Assembly (NCBI GenBank): GCA_002077045.2
Contig: KZ111161.1
Location: forward strand, 310,001-374,000
Reading direction: 5' to 3'
Source of the DNA: Rachicladosporium sp. CCFEE 5018
Taxonomy: Eukaryota > Ascomycota > Dothideomycetes > Cladosporiales > Cladosporiaceae
DNA: 64,000 nucleotides
Each line of letters opens with the position of its first letter. The first letter of the stretch is position 1. A program made the position numbers and the translations under genes. The notes beneath the pieces were generated by a model. It had not been told where the DNA came from and searched no databases. It saw only the letters and a list, made by a program, of their open reading frames with translations. Shown one piece after another: positions 52,771 through 64,000 of the stretch.

Positions 52771-55216
52771 TTACGGCATACTCAAGAACAACTTGAGCAT
52801 AGCAGGGTAGTTGGGTGTTCTGCAGGTGATCATGTCAGCGGCTTGTCAAAGCGTCGGAGACACAGTCTCCACTTACCCAAGTCCGGTCAAAGGGTCCCAT
52901 CCTGGAGCGGCATAGAACCCCGGAGTCCCGCAACCACTGTTGTTGCCAACCTAAATCATGTTAGTAACAATTGTGAGGCGTCATGCAGAGAGGTACGAAC
53001 AGTGATATCATGCAAGACCTCGGGGTGAGCGTAGAGCGCTGGGTTGACGAATCCAATGGTAGATTTCCTCCTTGCGATCCTTTCCTCGTTGATTCGGGTC
53101 AAGATAGCCGCGAACGCCGGTGAGGATGCAGAGGTACCGCCAATTCGCAAGAAGCGGCCCTGTCCACCGATAACCACGTTATCTCCCACCGCAGAGAAGT
53201 CGGGATAGCCACGACCTGCGCGGTTGTAGATGCCGCCGTTGGTGTAGCAGGCGGAGCTATTAAGCGAGCAGGCGTACGATGGGTACGAAGGTGTGTGCTT
53301 AGTCAAGTAGGTGGAGACAGCAGCAGCTTGGTACGATGGGATTGGGTAGATGTTGGAGAACCCGCCGCCGGCTGCAAGGTGATTAGCATTCTGGTTGGAG
53401 GTTTAAGACCTCGCCGGGGTAACTTCGGCGGAAATTTGCAGCAAGACTCACAAGGAAAGCGTGTGACGGCCACCTCGGCATCGGCAGCAGCAGAAGCACC
53501 AACTGGCAAAGTCGTGGCACCCAAAGTCGTGATATATGGGCAGCTGGCTGGGAAGTCTGGCGAGAAGATCTTGCCACCGGGTCCCAAACATCCGTCGGGG
53601 TTGTCGTCACCCTACAGGACATCAGTATACTAGCACCAGATGCTATCAAGCCGCGACGAGACGAGACTCACTGGAGGACCAGCTACACCCGAGTCTCCAG
53701 AAGAGACACAGATCGATATGCCCTGCATGCCAAGTTTAAGGTATTCATTGCACTGGCGACGCTGATAGTTGACTGGCGCATCACTCTCCTGGCCACCATA
53801 GCTGATGCTGATCACATTCGTAGGCTTGTAGACTCCGCATTGCAATTGACCCTTGTACCCACCAGGTTGAGGATCCGGGTACGATGGGTCCAGAGGCGAG
53901 TTGCCGGTCTCTCCAAATGCAGAGTAAGAGCAGTAAGAGCCGTCGATGGCGTCCAAGAAGTTGTTGAGAAAACCAACAAATGTGTAATTATTCTCGTAGA
54001 CCTGTCGTTGTAATTAGTATCTCTCAATGATACAGTTGTTGCCATGAAGTGCGCACCGGGTCGTCTGTCTGGAATAGTATGCTGTTCTGCGGCCAGATGA
54101 TCGGATACGAGATTTGGAAGTCGAGATCGCTCTCGAGACCGGCCTGGGAGACGTTGGCAATAGGTGCAATACCACCATCAATGCCTTCAAGTTTCGGGTG
54201 CGTGCCATTGCGGATGCGAGGGTAGTAGCGAGTAAAGAAGTTGTCCAGATCCTGCTGTGCGTAGACATCGCCGAGGTCTTCGAAGATGCCGAGCTCGTTC
54301 CCGGGAGCTGCCTTGTTGCCCTGCGTAATGTTGTACATGGCCTGTGTGAGAAAGATCAGTGAACGTCATATGACTCATGACTCGCGAGTCGGAGACTTAC
54401 AGCAATGCACTCGGGTGTCACAAGGGTGCCGCAAGCTGTCAAGTTCGCTGCACTAGGCATTTGTCCAGGAGGCATCGGACGAGTGGGAGGTGGATGTGGG
54501 CGCTTGCGATGGCCTTTGCCACCGTTGTCCCACCCTCCACGCTTCTCGAGGGCGGCCTTGGATCCGTGAGTGCCAATATGCTTGACACCTGGCGTGATAT
54601 AATCGACGTGACTCTGAACGTGAGCGGGAAGATGGTAACTAGCCACTTGGTAAACATTTGTCGTCTCAGACGTAGTGGGATTCCAGACTTACGCGTCACA
54701 AGCAATGCCGGTCTTTCCAGTCGCGACATGTTCATACTCATGGTACTCAGTCTTGAGCAACTCTTCGGCTTTGGAAGCGCTGGCATCAAATTGCAGCCAC
54801 TGCTTGTTGGTCGACTGGCTGACACTGTCCATCTCGATGCCAGCTGACTCGAGCCAAGCCCGGACTGCGTCAACACTGCTCTGCGCTGGCGCGAAAAGAT
54901 CGGTGACCTCGTCTACGGTGTAGTGCTTGCCATAGTGCTCGGACTCTGGATGTGACCTGTGTTGCGTTAGAACTTATCTCTTGCAGGACACTGTTGTCTC
55001 CACTTACACCTTCATTAAGTAATCATGCGCTTTGTCGAGGTTGCTTTGTATCAAGCCAATTCGCATCGGTAGCTTAACGTCTTCGTGAACGCGCGTGACC
55101 TTGACCCAAGCCAGTGACTCAGCTCGCCTCTCGTGCAAGACATGGTTGGCCGGCGTAGGCACCGCCGCAGCGGTAGCCAGCAACAATGCTAGTCCGTTCA
55201 AAGTAGCGCCCAACAT
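52771..55216 (-). CDS. S53 sedolisin protease, block 2
   Basis: Exons, from the start: 55216-55008, 54956-54693, 54638-54401, 54341-54057, 54001-53672, 53611-53452, 53371-53001, 52950-52877, 52819-52771. These sum to 1980 nt, 659 residues, the same as block 1. Signal peptide, S53 prodomain, GLESDLDF, SSGDSGVAG and GGTSASSP are all kept. Two structural differences from block 1: exon 5 here is one piece (330 nt = 41 + 289 of block 1), and the last large exon is split by a 50-bp intron (52951-53000) that block 1 lacks. All other intron positions are the same. The copy shows no stop or frameshift in this model. Confidence 0.9.
52951..53000 (-). other. 50-bp GT-AG intron present only in block 2 S53 gene
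   Basis: Starts GTTCGT and ends ATTTAG, with a perfect TACTAAC branch site 13 bases before the end. Splicing gives HDITVGNNSGCG, the block-1 reading being HDITIGNNSGCG without an intron. Left unspliced, the frame stops at the TAA within TACTAAC. Confidence 0.9.
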
Positions 55217-56306
55217 CTTCGCAATAGAGAGTACGGGGATGGCAATGAGTCCTGGGGAACATGAAATGATATACACCTACATTCGCCTCTCCGTCTGTGC
55301 CAATCTGCGGACGGTGCCTGACCTTGCCGCATTGCACTTGTCATATATTGCATTGCGTGCATGGTTGCTCAAAGCTAGCGTGCATGAGTATGGAAAGAGG
55401 GCCCTTCGTGACCATTGAGAGCAGATCTGACAGCGATGCGGTCAATGTCGCGTGCAGATATCTGCATGATTGCCCACCAGATCGTCCACTACGTGCACAA
55501 GACCCAGCATACCAGAGCGAAGGTGGACCAACAGAGCGGCTTCGAGTCCCAAGATAGAAGGCGCCGGCAAGTCACGACGTCGATATGCACGCCGGAGCTA
55601 TCTGCGATAAGCAGGAGGAAAGCTTGGAAGCAGATACGCACGACCAAGAAGCGACAGGCTAATGCCACATGCTTGGCGATTGATTGATACCATGGCGATG
55701 GGCATGGGAGTCGGCATGGGTTCTCCGCAGTGTTGACGATAGCTGCAGCCGCCGCTTGCATGTATGAGGAAGTCGATAAATTACGCGATGGTCAATGACG
55801 TGCGGCTGTGGTGGGTATCGCATTGTTTGCTCGATCGAATCAATCAGCAGGTACCGAGTAACGCAGTGGACACGGAGGGCAACGGTGTCATAGTCGTGTC
55901 GTGGCTCGAATAGAATGGAAATTTAATGATGGCGTGCAGCCATTCATGAGATCGCAAAGGTGAGGAATGGCGGATCGCGGATATCAAACGAGACTCACTT
56001 GCGCGGTCGGAGTCCATGCCAAGCACCGACTTTGGTAAGTCCGTCATATGACCGACTCAACTCTACTGTTCCTCTTCGCTCCTTCAGGATTTCGGCGTGG
56101 GACGGATTCTCAGGCACTGGCATCTCAGTTCTCTAGAGGCGAAGGTCTCTGCGGAAGAGCAGTGGACGTTGCATTGTCGTGGCCTGGACCATAGTTGTAT
56201 TATACAGAAGTGTAGGCGGTTGGGAAGTGGGAAGCGTTATCAGTCACCGCTCACCGAAAACGCATCGCAGACGGCACGCGACCTCTCAGCATCTTCAGTC
56301 GCAGAT
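55217..56306. other. Divergent promoter region, S53 / MFS, block 2
   Basis: Counterpart of 16795-17901. The S53-proximal half is nearly identical to block 1, the MFS-proximal half differs more. In this copy the frame before the MFS start is open back to 56097, but block 1 has stops there, so it is not coding. Confidence 0.5.
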
Positions 56307-57998
56307 ATGGCACCGCAGAAACGTGGATTGCAGGAAGTGGCGCCGCTTCCGATCGCGGACGAGAGAACATCCCTCCTAGCCGATGGCGAAGCGGCGCAAG
56401 ACCAGGATGAGGAGGCTCTCGAGGCACGTGCTGCGCAAGAACGGCGAGAATATGAGACGAACGCTGTGCCCATCGCAGATGAGCCGAGTACAAAAAAGCT
56501 GGTGTTGACCATGAGCAGCCTGTGGTTCAGCACGTTCTTCGCGGCGCTCGATGCCACCATTGTAGCCACACTGTCAGGCCCTATCAGTGCCAGCTTCAAT
56601 TCCTTCACGCTATTCTCCTGGCTCGCATCAAGCTATCTGATAGCGAATGCTGCGTTCCAGCCACTGAGTGGAAAACTGACAGACATATACGGGCGCCGTG
56701 CTGGTCTCGTCTTCGCTAGTACCTTCTTCGCAGCTGGTACTCTGATGTGCGGGCTTGCGACAGAGCAGTGGGTTATCATACTAGGCCGTCTCGTTGCAGG
56801 AGCTGGCGGCGGGTTTTTGAACTCCATCAGTACCTTCGTGGGTTCCGATCTCGTACCGCTGCGCAAGCGCGGTGTTTGGCAAGGCATTGGCAATATAGTT
56901 TTCGGGACCGGTATGGGGCTTGGGGGAGTCTTCGGCGGCTGGATTAATGACACACTCGGATGGCGCTGGGCATTCTACATCCAGGTGCCGTTCATTGTAG
57001 TTGCAGGCATCGCAACGTTTTTCACCGTAAAGGTACCCATCAAGCATACCGAAGAGAGCAAGCTCGCTCGGGTGGACTTCCTTGGAGCTGCTAGTCTGAG
57101 CGTTACTCTCGTACTGCTTCTTCTTGGGCTGAACAGTGGAGGTAACATCGTGCCGTGGACTCACCCACTGGTGCTCACTACCATACCGCTCTCTGTAGTG
57201 TCTTTGCTGGTCTTCATCTTCATCGAGGACCGCATCGCTACTGAGCCCATCATTCCAGTCCGTTTACTACTCAATCAGACTGTAGCAGCTGCATGTCTGA
57301 CGAACTGGTTCGAGACGATGGCAGTCTTCGGGCTGCTTTACTACGTCCCGGTCTACTTTCAGACGGTTGGCGGGCTGTCATCGACTGCTGCCGGCGCACG
57401 ACTTATCCCGCAGTCTGCCGGTGCAGCGATTGGGTCTCTATCATCAGGTCTTCTCATGCGTGCTACAGGGAAGTACCGACTACTGAACTTCTTCATGCAA
57501 TGCATGTCCCTCGCTGCAGCTGAAGCAATACTTGGCACCTTCAATGCATACGTCGCTGCAGCGCCTCCCTTCATCTACCTACTGATGCACGGGACCGCGT
57601 ACGGCAGTATGCTCACCATTACCTTGATCTCCCTCATCGCGGCTGTTGATCACAAACACCAAGCCGTCATTACTTCAGCGTCATATGCCTTCCGTAGCAC
57701 TGGCAGCACCATTGGCATCACGCTTTCATCGACGGTCTTCCAGAACCTGCTCAAAAGTGGCTTGTGGGAGCGCTTTGGTTCTTTGCCTAATGCAGCCGCC
57801 GAGATCGGCCGGATCAGGGACTCAGTAGACGAAGCGAAGCATCTGCCGTCAGGCTGGAGTCATGAGGGAGTAGTGGACAGCTATGTGGACGCATTACGAG
57901 GTGTCTGGGCCTTAGTCCTTGGCTTCGCGACGCTTGCTGCGGTGTGCAGCTTCTTCATACGGCAACATACCCTCTACAAAAGTCTCGAAAGGAAATGA
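56307..57998 (+). CDS. MFS transporter, DHA2-like, block 2
   Basis: Same 563-residue protein as in block 1, intact. Scattered conservative substitutions (for example FGGWINDTLG for FGGFVNDTLG, TVKVPIKH for TVHVPIKH). I start at MAPQKRGLQ because that start is shared by both copies. Motif A and the WRW signature are kept. Two open copies suggest selection on the transporter or a recent event. Confidence 0.9.
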   Translation: MAPQKRGLQEVAPLPIADERTSLLADGEAAQDQDEEALEARAAQERREYETNAVPIADEPSTKKLVLTMSSLWFSTFFAALDATIVATLSGPISASFNSFTLFSWLASSYLIANAAFQPLSGKLTDIYGRRAGLVFASTFFAAGTLMCGLATEQWVIILGRLVAGAGGGFLNSISTFVGSDLVPLRKRGVWQGIGNIVFGTGMGLGGVFGGWINDTLGWRWAFYIQVPFIVVAGIATFFTVKVPIKHTEESKLARVDFLGAASLSVTLVLLLLGLNSGGNIVPWTHPLVLTTIPLSVVSLLVFIFIEDRIATEPIIPVRLLLNQTVAAACLTNWFETMAVFGLLYYVPVYFQTVGGLSSTAAGARLIPQSAGAAIGSLSSGLLMRATGKYRLLNFFMQCMSLAAAEAILGTFNAYVAAAPPFIYLLMHGTAYGSMLTITLISLIAAVDHKHQAVITSASYAFRSTGSTIGITLSSTVFQNLLKSGLWERFGSLPNAAAEIGRIRDSVDEAKHLPSGWSHEGVVDSYVDALRGVWALVLGFATLAAVCSFFIRQHTLYKSLERK

Positions 57999-58331
57999 GA
58001 GAATGCATCACCAGCCGATCGATGTTTGAGAGTCTGCTTGCACTACTTCCCGTTGCACCACGGCAGCAAGCAATTGCCAAAGTTGCCGGTGAGATGCCGC
58101 GGGCCTTAACGTGCTGAACTATCGCGCGACGCGACGTCCTTCTCGGCTACACTCGCGAATCCAGACGCTGTACTTAGCTAAGGTGATACGAGCCCGAGTC
58201 CGAAATGCCATGATAGTGAGACTCCTGACAGGTCAAGGAAGAGCATAACATCCGCATCTCTTAGGTGCCAAACCTTGGTCTATCGATGGATCTATTCTAC
58301 CGATGAACGCCATAGTATCCACGAGCCATGC

Positions 58332-59570
58332 TCACGCTACCGGATCGAGCTTCATCCTCATCGCCTCATGGCCCCGCTTCAGCCTTCCCGCAAAGTGCGC
58401 AGCCCCATCACTACTGAAGTGTCCTTGCAGGCCAGCGTACGTCTTCTCCGCGAACTTCTTGCTGTAGATAAACATGGTCTGTTCGTAGTGCCGCACTGCT
58501 AGCGATGGGTCGTCAGGGTGCGCAATCAATAAGCGAGCAAGCTCTAACGAATCCTGCAACGCCAAATTCACGCCCACCCCAGCGAAAGGTGTCATGAGGT
58601 GTGCCGCATCTCCAAGCAGCGTCAGTCCCGGACGACTGTTCCACTGCATTCCGACCGGCAGCATCTACAGCTTGCGTGGGATAACCTTGTCCGTGCTCTC
58701 GAGTACCACGCGCTTGGTGTTGTCGCCACAGTCAGCGAACTCTTGGTCGGTGAGCTTCGTGGCCGCCGCTTTCTCCTCAAGTCCCTCCAGGCCGCTCTCT
58801 CTCTCAAGCCACTCCTCAGGCTGACGCACGCAAGCGTAGACCCGAATACCGCCGTGACCCTGTCGCTGAGCAAGGACAGCACGATTCTCGTCGAACATGT
58901 AGCAGCTACCGGCACCAACGTACTCGGACAGCCATGGGTGCTTCTCATAGACGTCTTCGGCCCAACCTTCGAGCGCGGTGATGCCGGAGTAGTACGGCTT
59001 GATGTCCGTCAAGAGTGGTCGCACTTTGCTCCATGCTCCGTCTGCGCCGATCACAAGGTCAAATCCAGTCTGTATCGTGCCATCTGCTAAAGCTACATCA
59101 TGCTTTCGATCTCCGGAGCCCGGCGTTGGAGACACCGCAACCACCTTGCTACCCCATTTGACAGCGCCAGGAGCCACTGAGTCTAGGAGAATAGATCGAA
59201 GTGCTTCTCGATCAATCTCTGGTCGTTCACCGATCCCGTCAGCCTCGACTGGCTTTTGCATGCCGTTCTCATCGAATAGGACGTTGCCCTTGCCATCGAC
59301 GATCTTCTTCACGTCGCCTTCTGGTCGAGCGTGCTGCAAGAACTGCGCCCAGAGCCCGGCTTCCTTGAGTGCGAGCTGACCTTGCTGTGGGTGAAGGTCC
59401 AGTGAGCCACCTTGGTTCCGGGATGTGGGTGACGGATCAAGTTCAAAGATGGTGGTCTGACATGAGTAGTCTGGAGTTTGCTGGAGAAGGCGGGCGAGGA
59501 GAAGACCAGAAGGGCCAGCGCCGAGGATTGCAATCTTAGCTGTTGTCTTGGATGCTGTACCGGAAGTCAT
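58332..59570 (-). pseudogene. TetX-like FAD monooxygenase, block 2, nonsense codon
   Basis: Equivalent of 19927-21165. The frame matches the block-1 protein throughout, but TGG (Trp in IPRKLWMLPVGMQ) is TAG at 58665-58667. The stop falls before LLGDAAHLMTPFAGVG, so the product would lack the GD motif that binds FAD and should be inactive. The remaining 110 codons stay open to the normal stop. An extra in-frame ATG at 59591 exists only in this copy; the shared start is at 59570. Confidence 0.85.
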
Positions 59571-60308
59571 GGTGCTTGGGCTTGCTGACATTGTGCTCGG
59601 TGACTATGAGTGTATTGTTGGTGTGAGATATGCGTGGATTTGTTCGAGTCCGCAGAGAAATATGCTGATGATGGAGATGGTTAAAGCTTTGTGACGAGAT
59701 CAATGCTGTAGGATGCCTCTTCAATATGTATTGTAATGCCTCGCACTTGATACCACATACCGCAGTGATCGGTGTGAATTGAAGGACAGTCTATAGGACC
59801 CGACGCGGCCGAGCATTGCAGAACTTGAGTGGCTGCGCGCACAGCGTTCATTGTTTCGGTGTAAACCCTTGTTGGACTATCGGAGCTGACCCTAGAGCGG
59901 CGCCGAGCCCAGCACTATCAGCTTGAAGCTTCGCAGTGAAAGCTTGGTCGAGTGCTCGGAGTTTTCGGATCTAACAGTTGTCCTCGGCCGAGATCAAATG
60001 AATCCTGAGTATGGACAGCCACCTTCCTCTTCGACATCTATGTGCGAGACAAGGTACATACGACAACTTTGCTCTTGTGAAAGTCACCAGTCTTGGAATG
60101 ATGCCAGAACTTGGTTCTCTTCGCGTCGACTGAATGCACTGCAGCTAAGATGCAAGCTGCGACCTTGGCCTTGCCCGCTCACATGCTGTCTCTCTTGCAC
60201 AACAAGTGCGAGAGAACACTGGCGGTGCATGTGTCGGTAGCATGAGAAACCTTGAAATTTCGGCGAGCAGAGATCTTACAAGATTCACTCAGGATTACTT
60301 GGTCTACT
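59571..60308. other. Intergenic, no gene seen, block 2
   Basis: Aligns with 21166-21861. Nothing coding. Confidence 0.5.
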
Positions 60309-61400
60309 TCACAGCCTGCCTCGCCTCTCGTCTTCGGCGACCTTCAGCACCGGCCTGAGGGCTCCAGCTCTCTCGAACAAGCCTCCCAGGCCTGCCTCAC
60401 GCCTTCTCGCATCTTCCAGTCGGAACCATTGCTCCGCAGACCTGATCCTATGTGGATGGATTCTATCTAGGAGCTCATAGTCGCGCTTGACAACGCCACT
60501 ATTGCTGCCGGAATGCTTCCAGAGATTCCAGAACCCGGTGAAGTTATCTTGCATATTCATGGTGGCCGGATCAGCCGCTGGAGCGTTGTAGCCGGCCGGG
60601 ACAGTGGCTGCACGTGCCATGGGGCCAGTCTGCCAGTATTTTTCGAGGGATGTGTCGATGTACCTCGCTGGCTTGCCAGTGGCCTTTGTGAACGCTGCAG
60701 CTAATCCATGATAGTCGATGTGGTCGATGGCGACAGCGAGGTCCATCCCGTTCGCTTCGTCTCGGTGGTCGAACAACCACCGAGCGTAAGTACTACAATC
60801 CTCCAGAGCTACATGCGGCACGGCCACCTCTCCCAAAGGCATTCTCCACACTACAGTTCCGTCTTCGATCACCGGACTCATCGGCGGATCAGACCCGAGC
60901 GTCATCTCGATATACGGCCCAGTGGTGAAGAGCGCCGCCCCCATCCTGGCTCCATTCGCTTCCGTCTGCTGCAATATCCACTCACCCATTCTTCCCTTCC
61001 CATCATAATGCCCGCAACGGAACTTGGGATCATAGCTAGAGAGCTTGTATCCATAGTCCAGATTGCCGTACACCAAGAATTTGATGCCTTCCTCGAGAGC
61101 AAGCTCATAAGCCCGAATGGCCCAGTAAGTTTCAGTCTTCTCACCGGCATTGGACCCGTCGATGTTGACAACGGCGTAGTCGCAGCCGCGGAAGCCTTAT
61201 CTGAGAGCGGTCTCGTCGGTGAACGTACCTTCGATGAACTCTACATCCCGGAGGGCTATGAGTTGTTGCGCTCGAGCAGGAGTTGTGTCCCGCGTTAGGA
61301 CGCGGACAGAGTAGGCAGAGCCTTTGAGCAAGCCAGTAATGACAGGGATGCCTTGGGCGCCAGTGCCGCCGATGATGAAGATTTTGGGAGGTGATGACAT
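60309..61400 (-). pseudogene. NmrA-like NAD(P)-binding protein, block 2, nonsense codon
   Basis: Frame of about 363 codons from MSSPPKIFIIGGTGAQGIPV, with the GGTGxQG dinucleotide motif of NmrA/HSCARG-like proteins, VRVLTRDTT, then FRGCDYAVVNIDGSNAGEKTE and GHYDGKGRMGEWI. Such proteins bind NAD(P) without classical SDR catalysis and often act as redox sensors or repressors; some are isoflavone-reductase-like enzymes. After ETALR a TAA (61197-61199) interrupts the frame, which then continues in the same phase without loss of similarity to the family, so it is one nonsense change rather than an intron. In block 1 only the last ~80 codons remain. Both copies are thus broken, in different ways. 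Confidence 0.8.
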
Positions 61401-61963
61401 CGTGCAAGGGAATAATTTCGATAGACGAAGGCTTGACTTACGATTGTAGACCCTCTTGCCTGGAGAACGGCCCACGTTATATACACATGAGAGGAGGACA
61501 ACATCATGCCCGCTGTTCCTCCATTGTCGAGCATCCTCGAAGACATTTGCTGATGTAGCTCGGATTAGTGATCACGAACAGCGCGGTTGTGATGTCTCGT
61601 AGTCGAACTCTATCGGCACTATTGACGGCCGTAAGTCGAGCAGACCCAAGACACTCATAACGAGATCTGATTACAACTTCAGCTTTACGTCCGAGTGTTC
61701 GTGTAGTACATTGATGCGAAGCTTACCTCTCCAACCCCCAGCCATGTAGCCAGAAGCTATGTCACTTGCCGCGGCCGCAACATGAGCAAGAGCATGGCCT
61801 ACACTGCTCAACGATATTGGTGGAGCCTCTCGTCGAAATGACGACGGTTTTAAAAAGAAGCCGGGTACTCGACAGGCGCGCCTAACAGTCTAGACGTCTG
61901 TTGAGCGACCTGGCATGTGTATACTGTATCTTGTAAACTTTTGAGATGTACATGCGATGTGGT
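61401..61963. other. Intergenic, no gene seen, block 2
   Basis: Between the NmrA-like gene and the GPI-protein gene. Mostly without a counterpart in block 1. Confidence 0.45.
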
Positions 61964-64000
61964 TCAGAAAAGCAAAACCGCAGTGAAACAAAGTCCCAAC
62001 ACCAATGCTTGAACGCTAACAATTGTCATCCTTCGTGCATCACTAGCACTCTCTGTCGAGGCTGCAGACGCAGGCGTTACACTTGTGATGCTCGCAGCCG
62101 CAACATTGCTTTCCTGGCTCTGGCCGCCTGTCGACGTCGCAGTCTTGACAATGCCAGTCTCAGCTGCACTTATCACTTCGGTTCCGATGGTGACTGCGGG
62201 ACCCCCTTTCGATGCAGTCATCGTAGTGATAGAATCGCTGTAGACCCATGCACCTGCCGCAGCAGACGACCAGGCACCTGACAGTCCGCTGGCGTCTGAT
62301 TCTGGGCTTGAGCCGCCCCCTGAGGTCCACGAGGTCGGCATAGTGTCACTTCCCTGAGTTCCGGAGACTTGGAAGCCAGGTGCATTAGGGATGGTACTAC
62401 TAGCTGTCAGAGTCGTCTGATCGCCGACCCATACAGCTGCCCCGTCGGTGGCTGTGACGACAGTGTAGACAGTCGTACCGATGAGCACTTCGTTTGTTGG
62501 TGTAGAATTGTACTCGGTAGCAGCAGCGTTGTCCCCGCCAGCAGCGGTTGATGAAGTTTGCGTAAACATCGCACTGCCATCCCCGCCACTCTGCTCGAAT
62601 GGCTCTGCAGTGAAATGCTGAGCCGCTCCTGTTCTCGAAACACCCCTGATACCAGTCTCCTGGGCTCCTTCGGGTGCATACGGGAAAGCCGGACTTGCAG
62701 GCGTGCTCTCTGCGACACTGCTGCTCGTTGTTGTGGCGCCGGGTCCCCAGCTCGGTAACGCAAGTGAGTCCTGTGCCGTGAGAGCGATTGGCGGATCCCA
62801 CACGCCGTCAGGGTGTATGATGCAATCATCACCCCAAATCCTTCGAATGGCCGAAGTCATGGTTTGCGGTGGAAGTATCTGCGGCTGGTAATCGCCCCAG
62901 ATCGTGCTTTGATACTGGCTCATTGTGCGGAACACGTATTGGTCGTATACTACTGCGTTATTCAATCCGCCGAAGTAGGCCGCTGCAGGAACCTGCTGGT
63001 AGCAGTCATCACCTGCCCCGTCGGCGATAGTGTAATTCGTGCTATTGGTGGAGAAGCAGTGGTAGTTCAGATCTGCGAAATTGAACCTGTGGTGAGTAAA
63101 CAGCGCACGGAATCCTCGAACCGATGTTACTTCGGAGGGGTTCACTGGCACAATTGTGGCATTGATTGTTCGACCGCATTGATCGGCTCTCGACATGTGA
63201 CCGAAGGAGATAGCCACCGAGGGAGAAGTTATAGTTATGCCGTCTGTGACAAAGCTTCTCGGAGCAGTGGGAGGAGGTGTAATCGTCGAAGCGGTCTTGT
63301 TGCACAGGTCGCCTGAGCCATCCACGGTAGTGATAGGCCAGTACATGAGTCTTGCAGTCGAAGCCACGATCATGCAATTATCGCACTCTCGGCCTGCACT
63401 CCCTGTGGAATAGGAGACTGGAGGATATGAAGTTACGGTGCACAAAGGAGCACCTCTGTCAAGGAAACCTGCTGCGGAGAGAGAAGAGTCGAACGCACTG
63501 GAGAGTGCTATGCAATCGTCCGGCTGTATACTGCAAGGCTGTGGCGGATAAGTCGCTTCCGGTTGTAGCGTTGCTGTGATTGTGTTCGTCCACGAGTCTG
63601 TCCCGCCTTGGCGGTCGTCCTTCCAACGACTCTCGGGTATCCGTCGCATAATGTGATTACGGACGTGACTTTCGTTGTACCTGGCGCTTCCGAGCCGTAT
63701 GTGATTGCCGAGGCGAACGTGCTGGTCTCTCTCTGCCCGCTCGCCCATCTCCATGAAACTGAATTGCTGTTCCATACTGAAAGTGCGCTATCACAACTCG
63801 ATGCGTACGCAGATCCTGTGCCCGTGCTCACTGGAGCACCCCCGGTCGTGCGATTCGCGCTGCTCGATGGTGTGCCCGTCACGCCAGCTCCTGAGGCTAT
63901 GTAGTCTCCTACTCTCGCGGGCTCGGGATTTGGAAAGGCGGAGACATGGTGATCGTCCAGAAAGCACAGAACGAGGGCGATCAACGACGGTGGTAAGGAA
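61964..64000 (-). pseudogene. GPI-type cell-surface protein, block 2, frameshifted, 5' end outside window
   Basis: Counterpart of 22592-24652. The first ~118 codons (to CDGYPRVVGRTTAKAG) are in one frame, and the rest, from TDSWTNTITATLQ on, in another. The cause is a 16-bp deletion at about 63601 relative to block 1. The C-terminal part still ends with a GPI-type hydrophobic tail (IVSVQALVLGLCFTAVLLF). The start codon lies a few bases beyond the window end, judged from block 1. As it stands the gene would give only a short secreted fragment. Confidence 0.82.

Larger units (their letters stand above)
49565..64000. repeat. Segmental duplication, block 2
   Basis: Collinear, same-orientation counterpart of 11135-24644. 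It starts at the first base after the gap and is cut by the window end. It is longer than block 1 mainly because it still holds most of the NmrA-like gene. Differences are spread along the block, with many third-position changes and small indels, so it is not a recent perfect copy. Confidence 0.95.

Noticed and set aside
56097..56306. 70-residue N-terminal extension of the block-2 MFS transporter
   Set aside because: Block 1 has stop codons and indels in the same stretch, so the shared start at MAPQKR is preferred.
1..64000. CRISPR arrays, rRNA genes, prophage or bacterial insertion sequences
   Set aside because: None seen; the gene structure is eukaryotic, with spliceosomal introns.

Overview
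The window looks like nuclear DNA of a filamentous ascomycete (Pezizomycotina; a Dothideomycete is my guess, not proven). The reasons are short introns (about 50-66 bp) with GT(A/G)AGT-type donors and CTRAC branch points, single-gene transcription units on both strands, a cutinase, a UstYa-type protein, a Yap1/AP-1 factor, Med7, and a transposon carrying a RIP-like pattern (CA/TG turned into TA).

Layout. 0.4-10 kb: a Cwc16/Saf4-type splicing factor, an FAD monooxygenase, a truncated SMP-30-like gene, an F-box-like protein, a 47-residue membrane protein and a DUF985 cupin. The last two lie in a 1.03 kb direct repeat that flanks a 100-N gap and is probably an unmerged contig overlap. 10.5-24.7 kb: block 1, in order an SDR, an A1 aspartic protease, an S53 sedolisin protease, a DHA2-type MFS transporter, a TetX-like FAD monooxygenase, the 3' remnant of an NmrA-like gene, and a large GPI-type cell-surface protein. 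25-40 kb: unduplicated genes (PAP2 phosphatase, Med7, a small three-exon protein, a DUF7703-like membrane protein, a cutinase, a UstYa-like protein, hypothetical proteins, an intron-containing tRNA-Leu and an Spf30-like Tudor protein). 40.13-43.41 kb: a complete but RIP-degraded Tc1/mariner-type element with about 95-105 bp terminal inverted repeats, a TA target duplication, a dead transposase and a second dead gene. 44.8-49.5 kb: a Yap1-type bZIP factor and a secreted Ser/Thr-rich protein cut by a second 100-N gap. 49.57-64 kb: block 2, a diverged collinear copy of block 1 that begins exactly at that gap and runs off the window.

The two blocks are the centre of interest. They keep gene order and orientation but decay in different genes. 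Block 1 has a nonsense codon in the aspartic protease and has lost most of the NmrA gene. Block 2 has nonsense codons in the FAD monooxygenase and the NmrA gene and a 16-bp frameshifting deletion in the GPI-protein gene. The sedolisin and the transporter stay open in both. Most striking, the two sedolisin genes encode proteins of identical predicted length (659 aa) but differ reciprocally in two introns: block 1 has a 54-bp GC-AG intron that block 2 lacks, and block 2 has a 50-bp GT-AG intron that block 1 lacks. Secreted proteases next to a transporter and redox enzymes suggest a protein-scavenging or metabolite-handling cluster, but that is inference. Whether block 2 is a true segmental duplication or a homeolog/haplotype contig mis-joined at the gap cannot be settled from this sequence alone.
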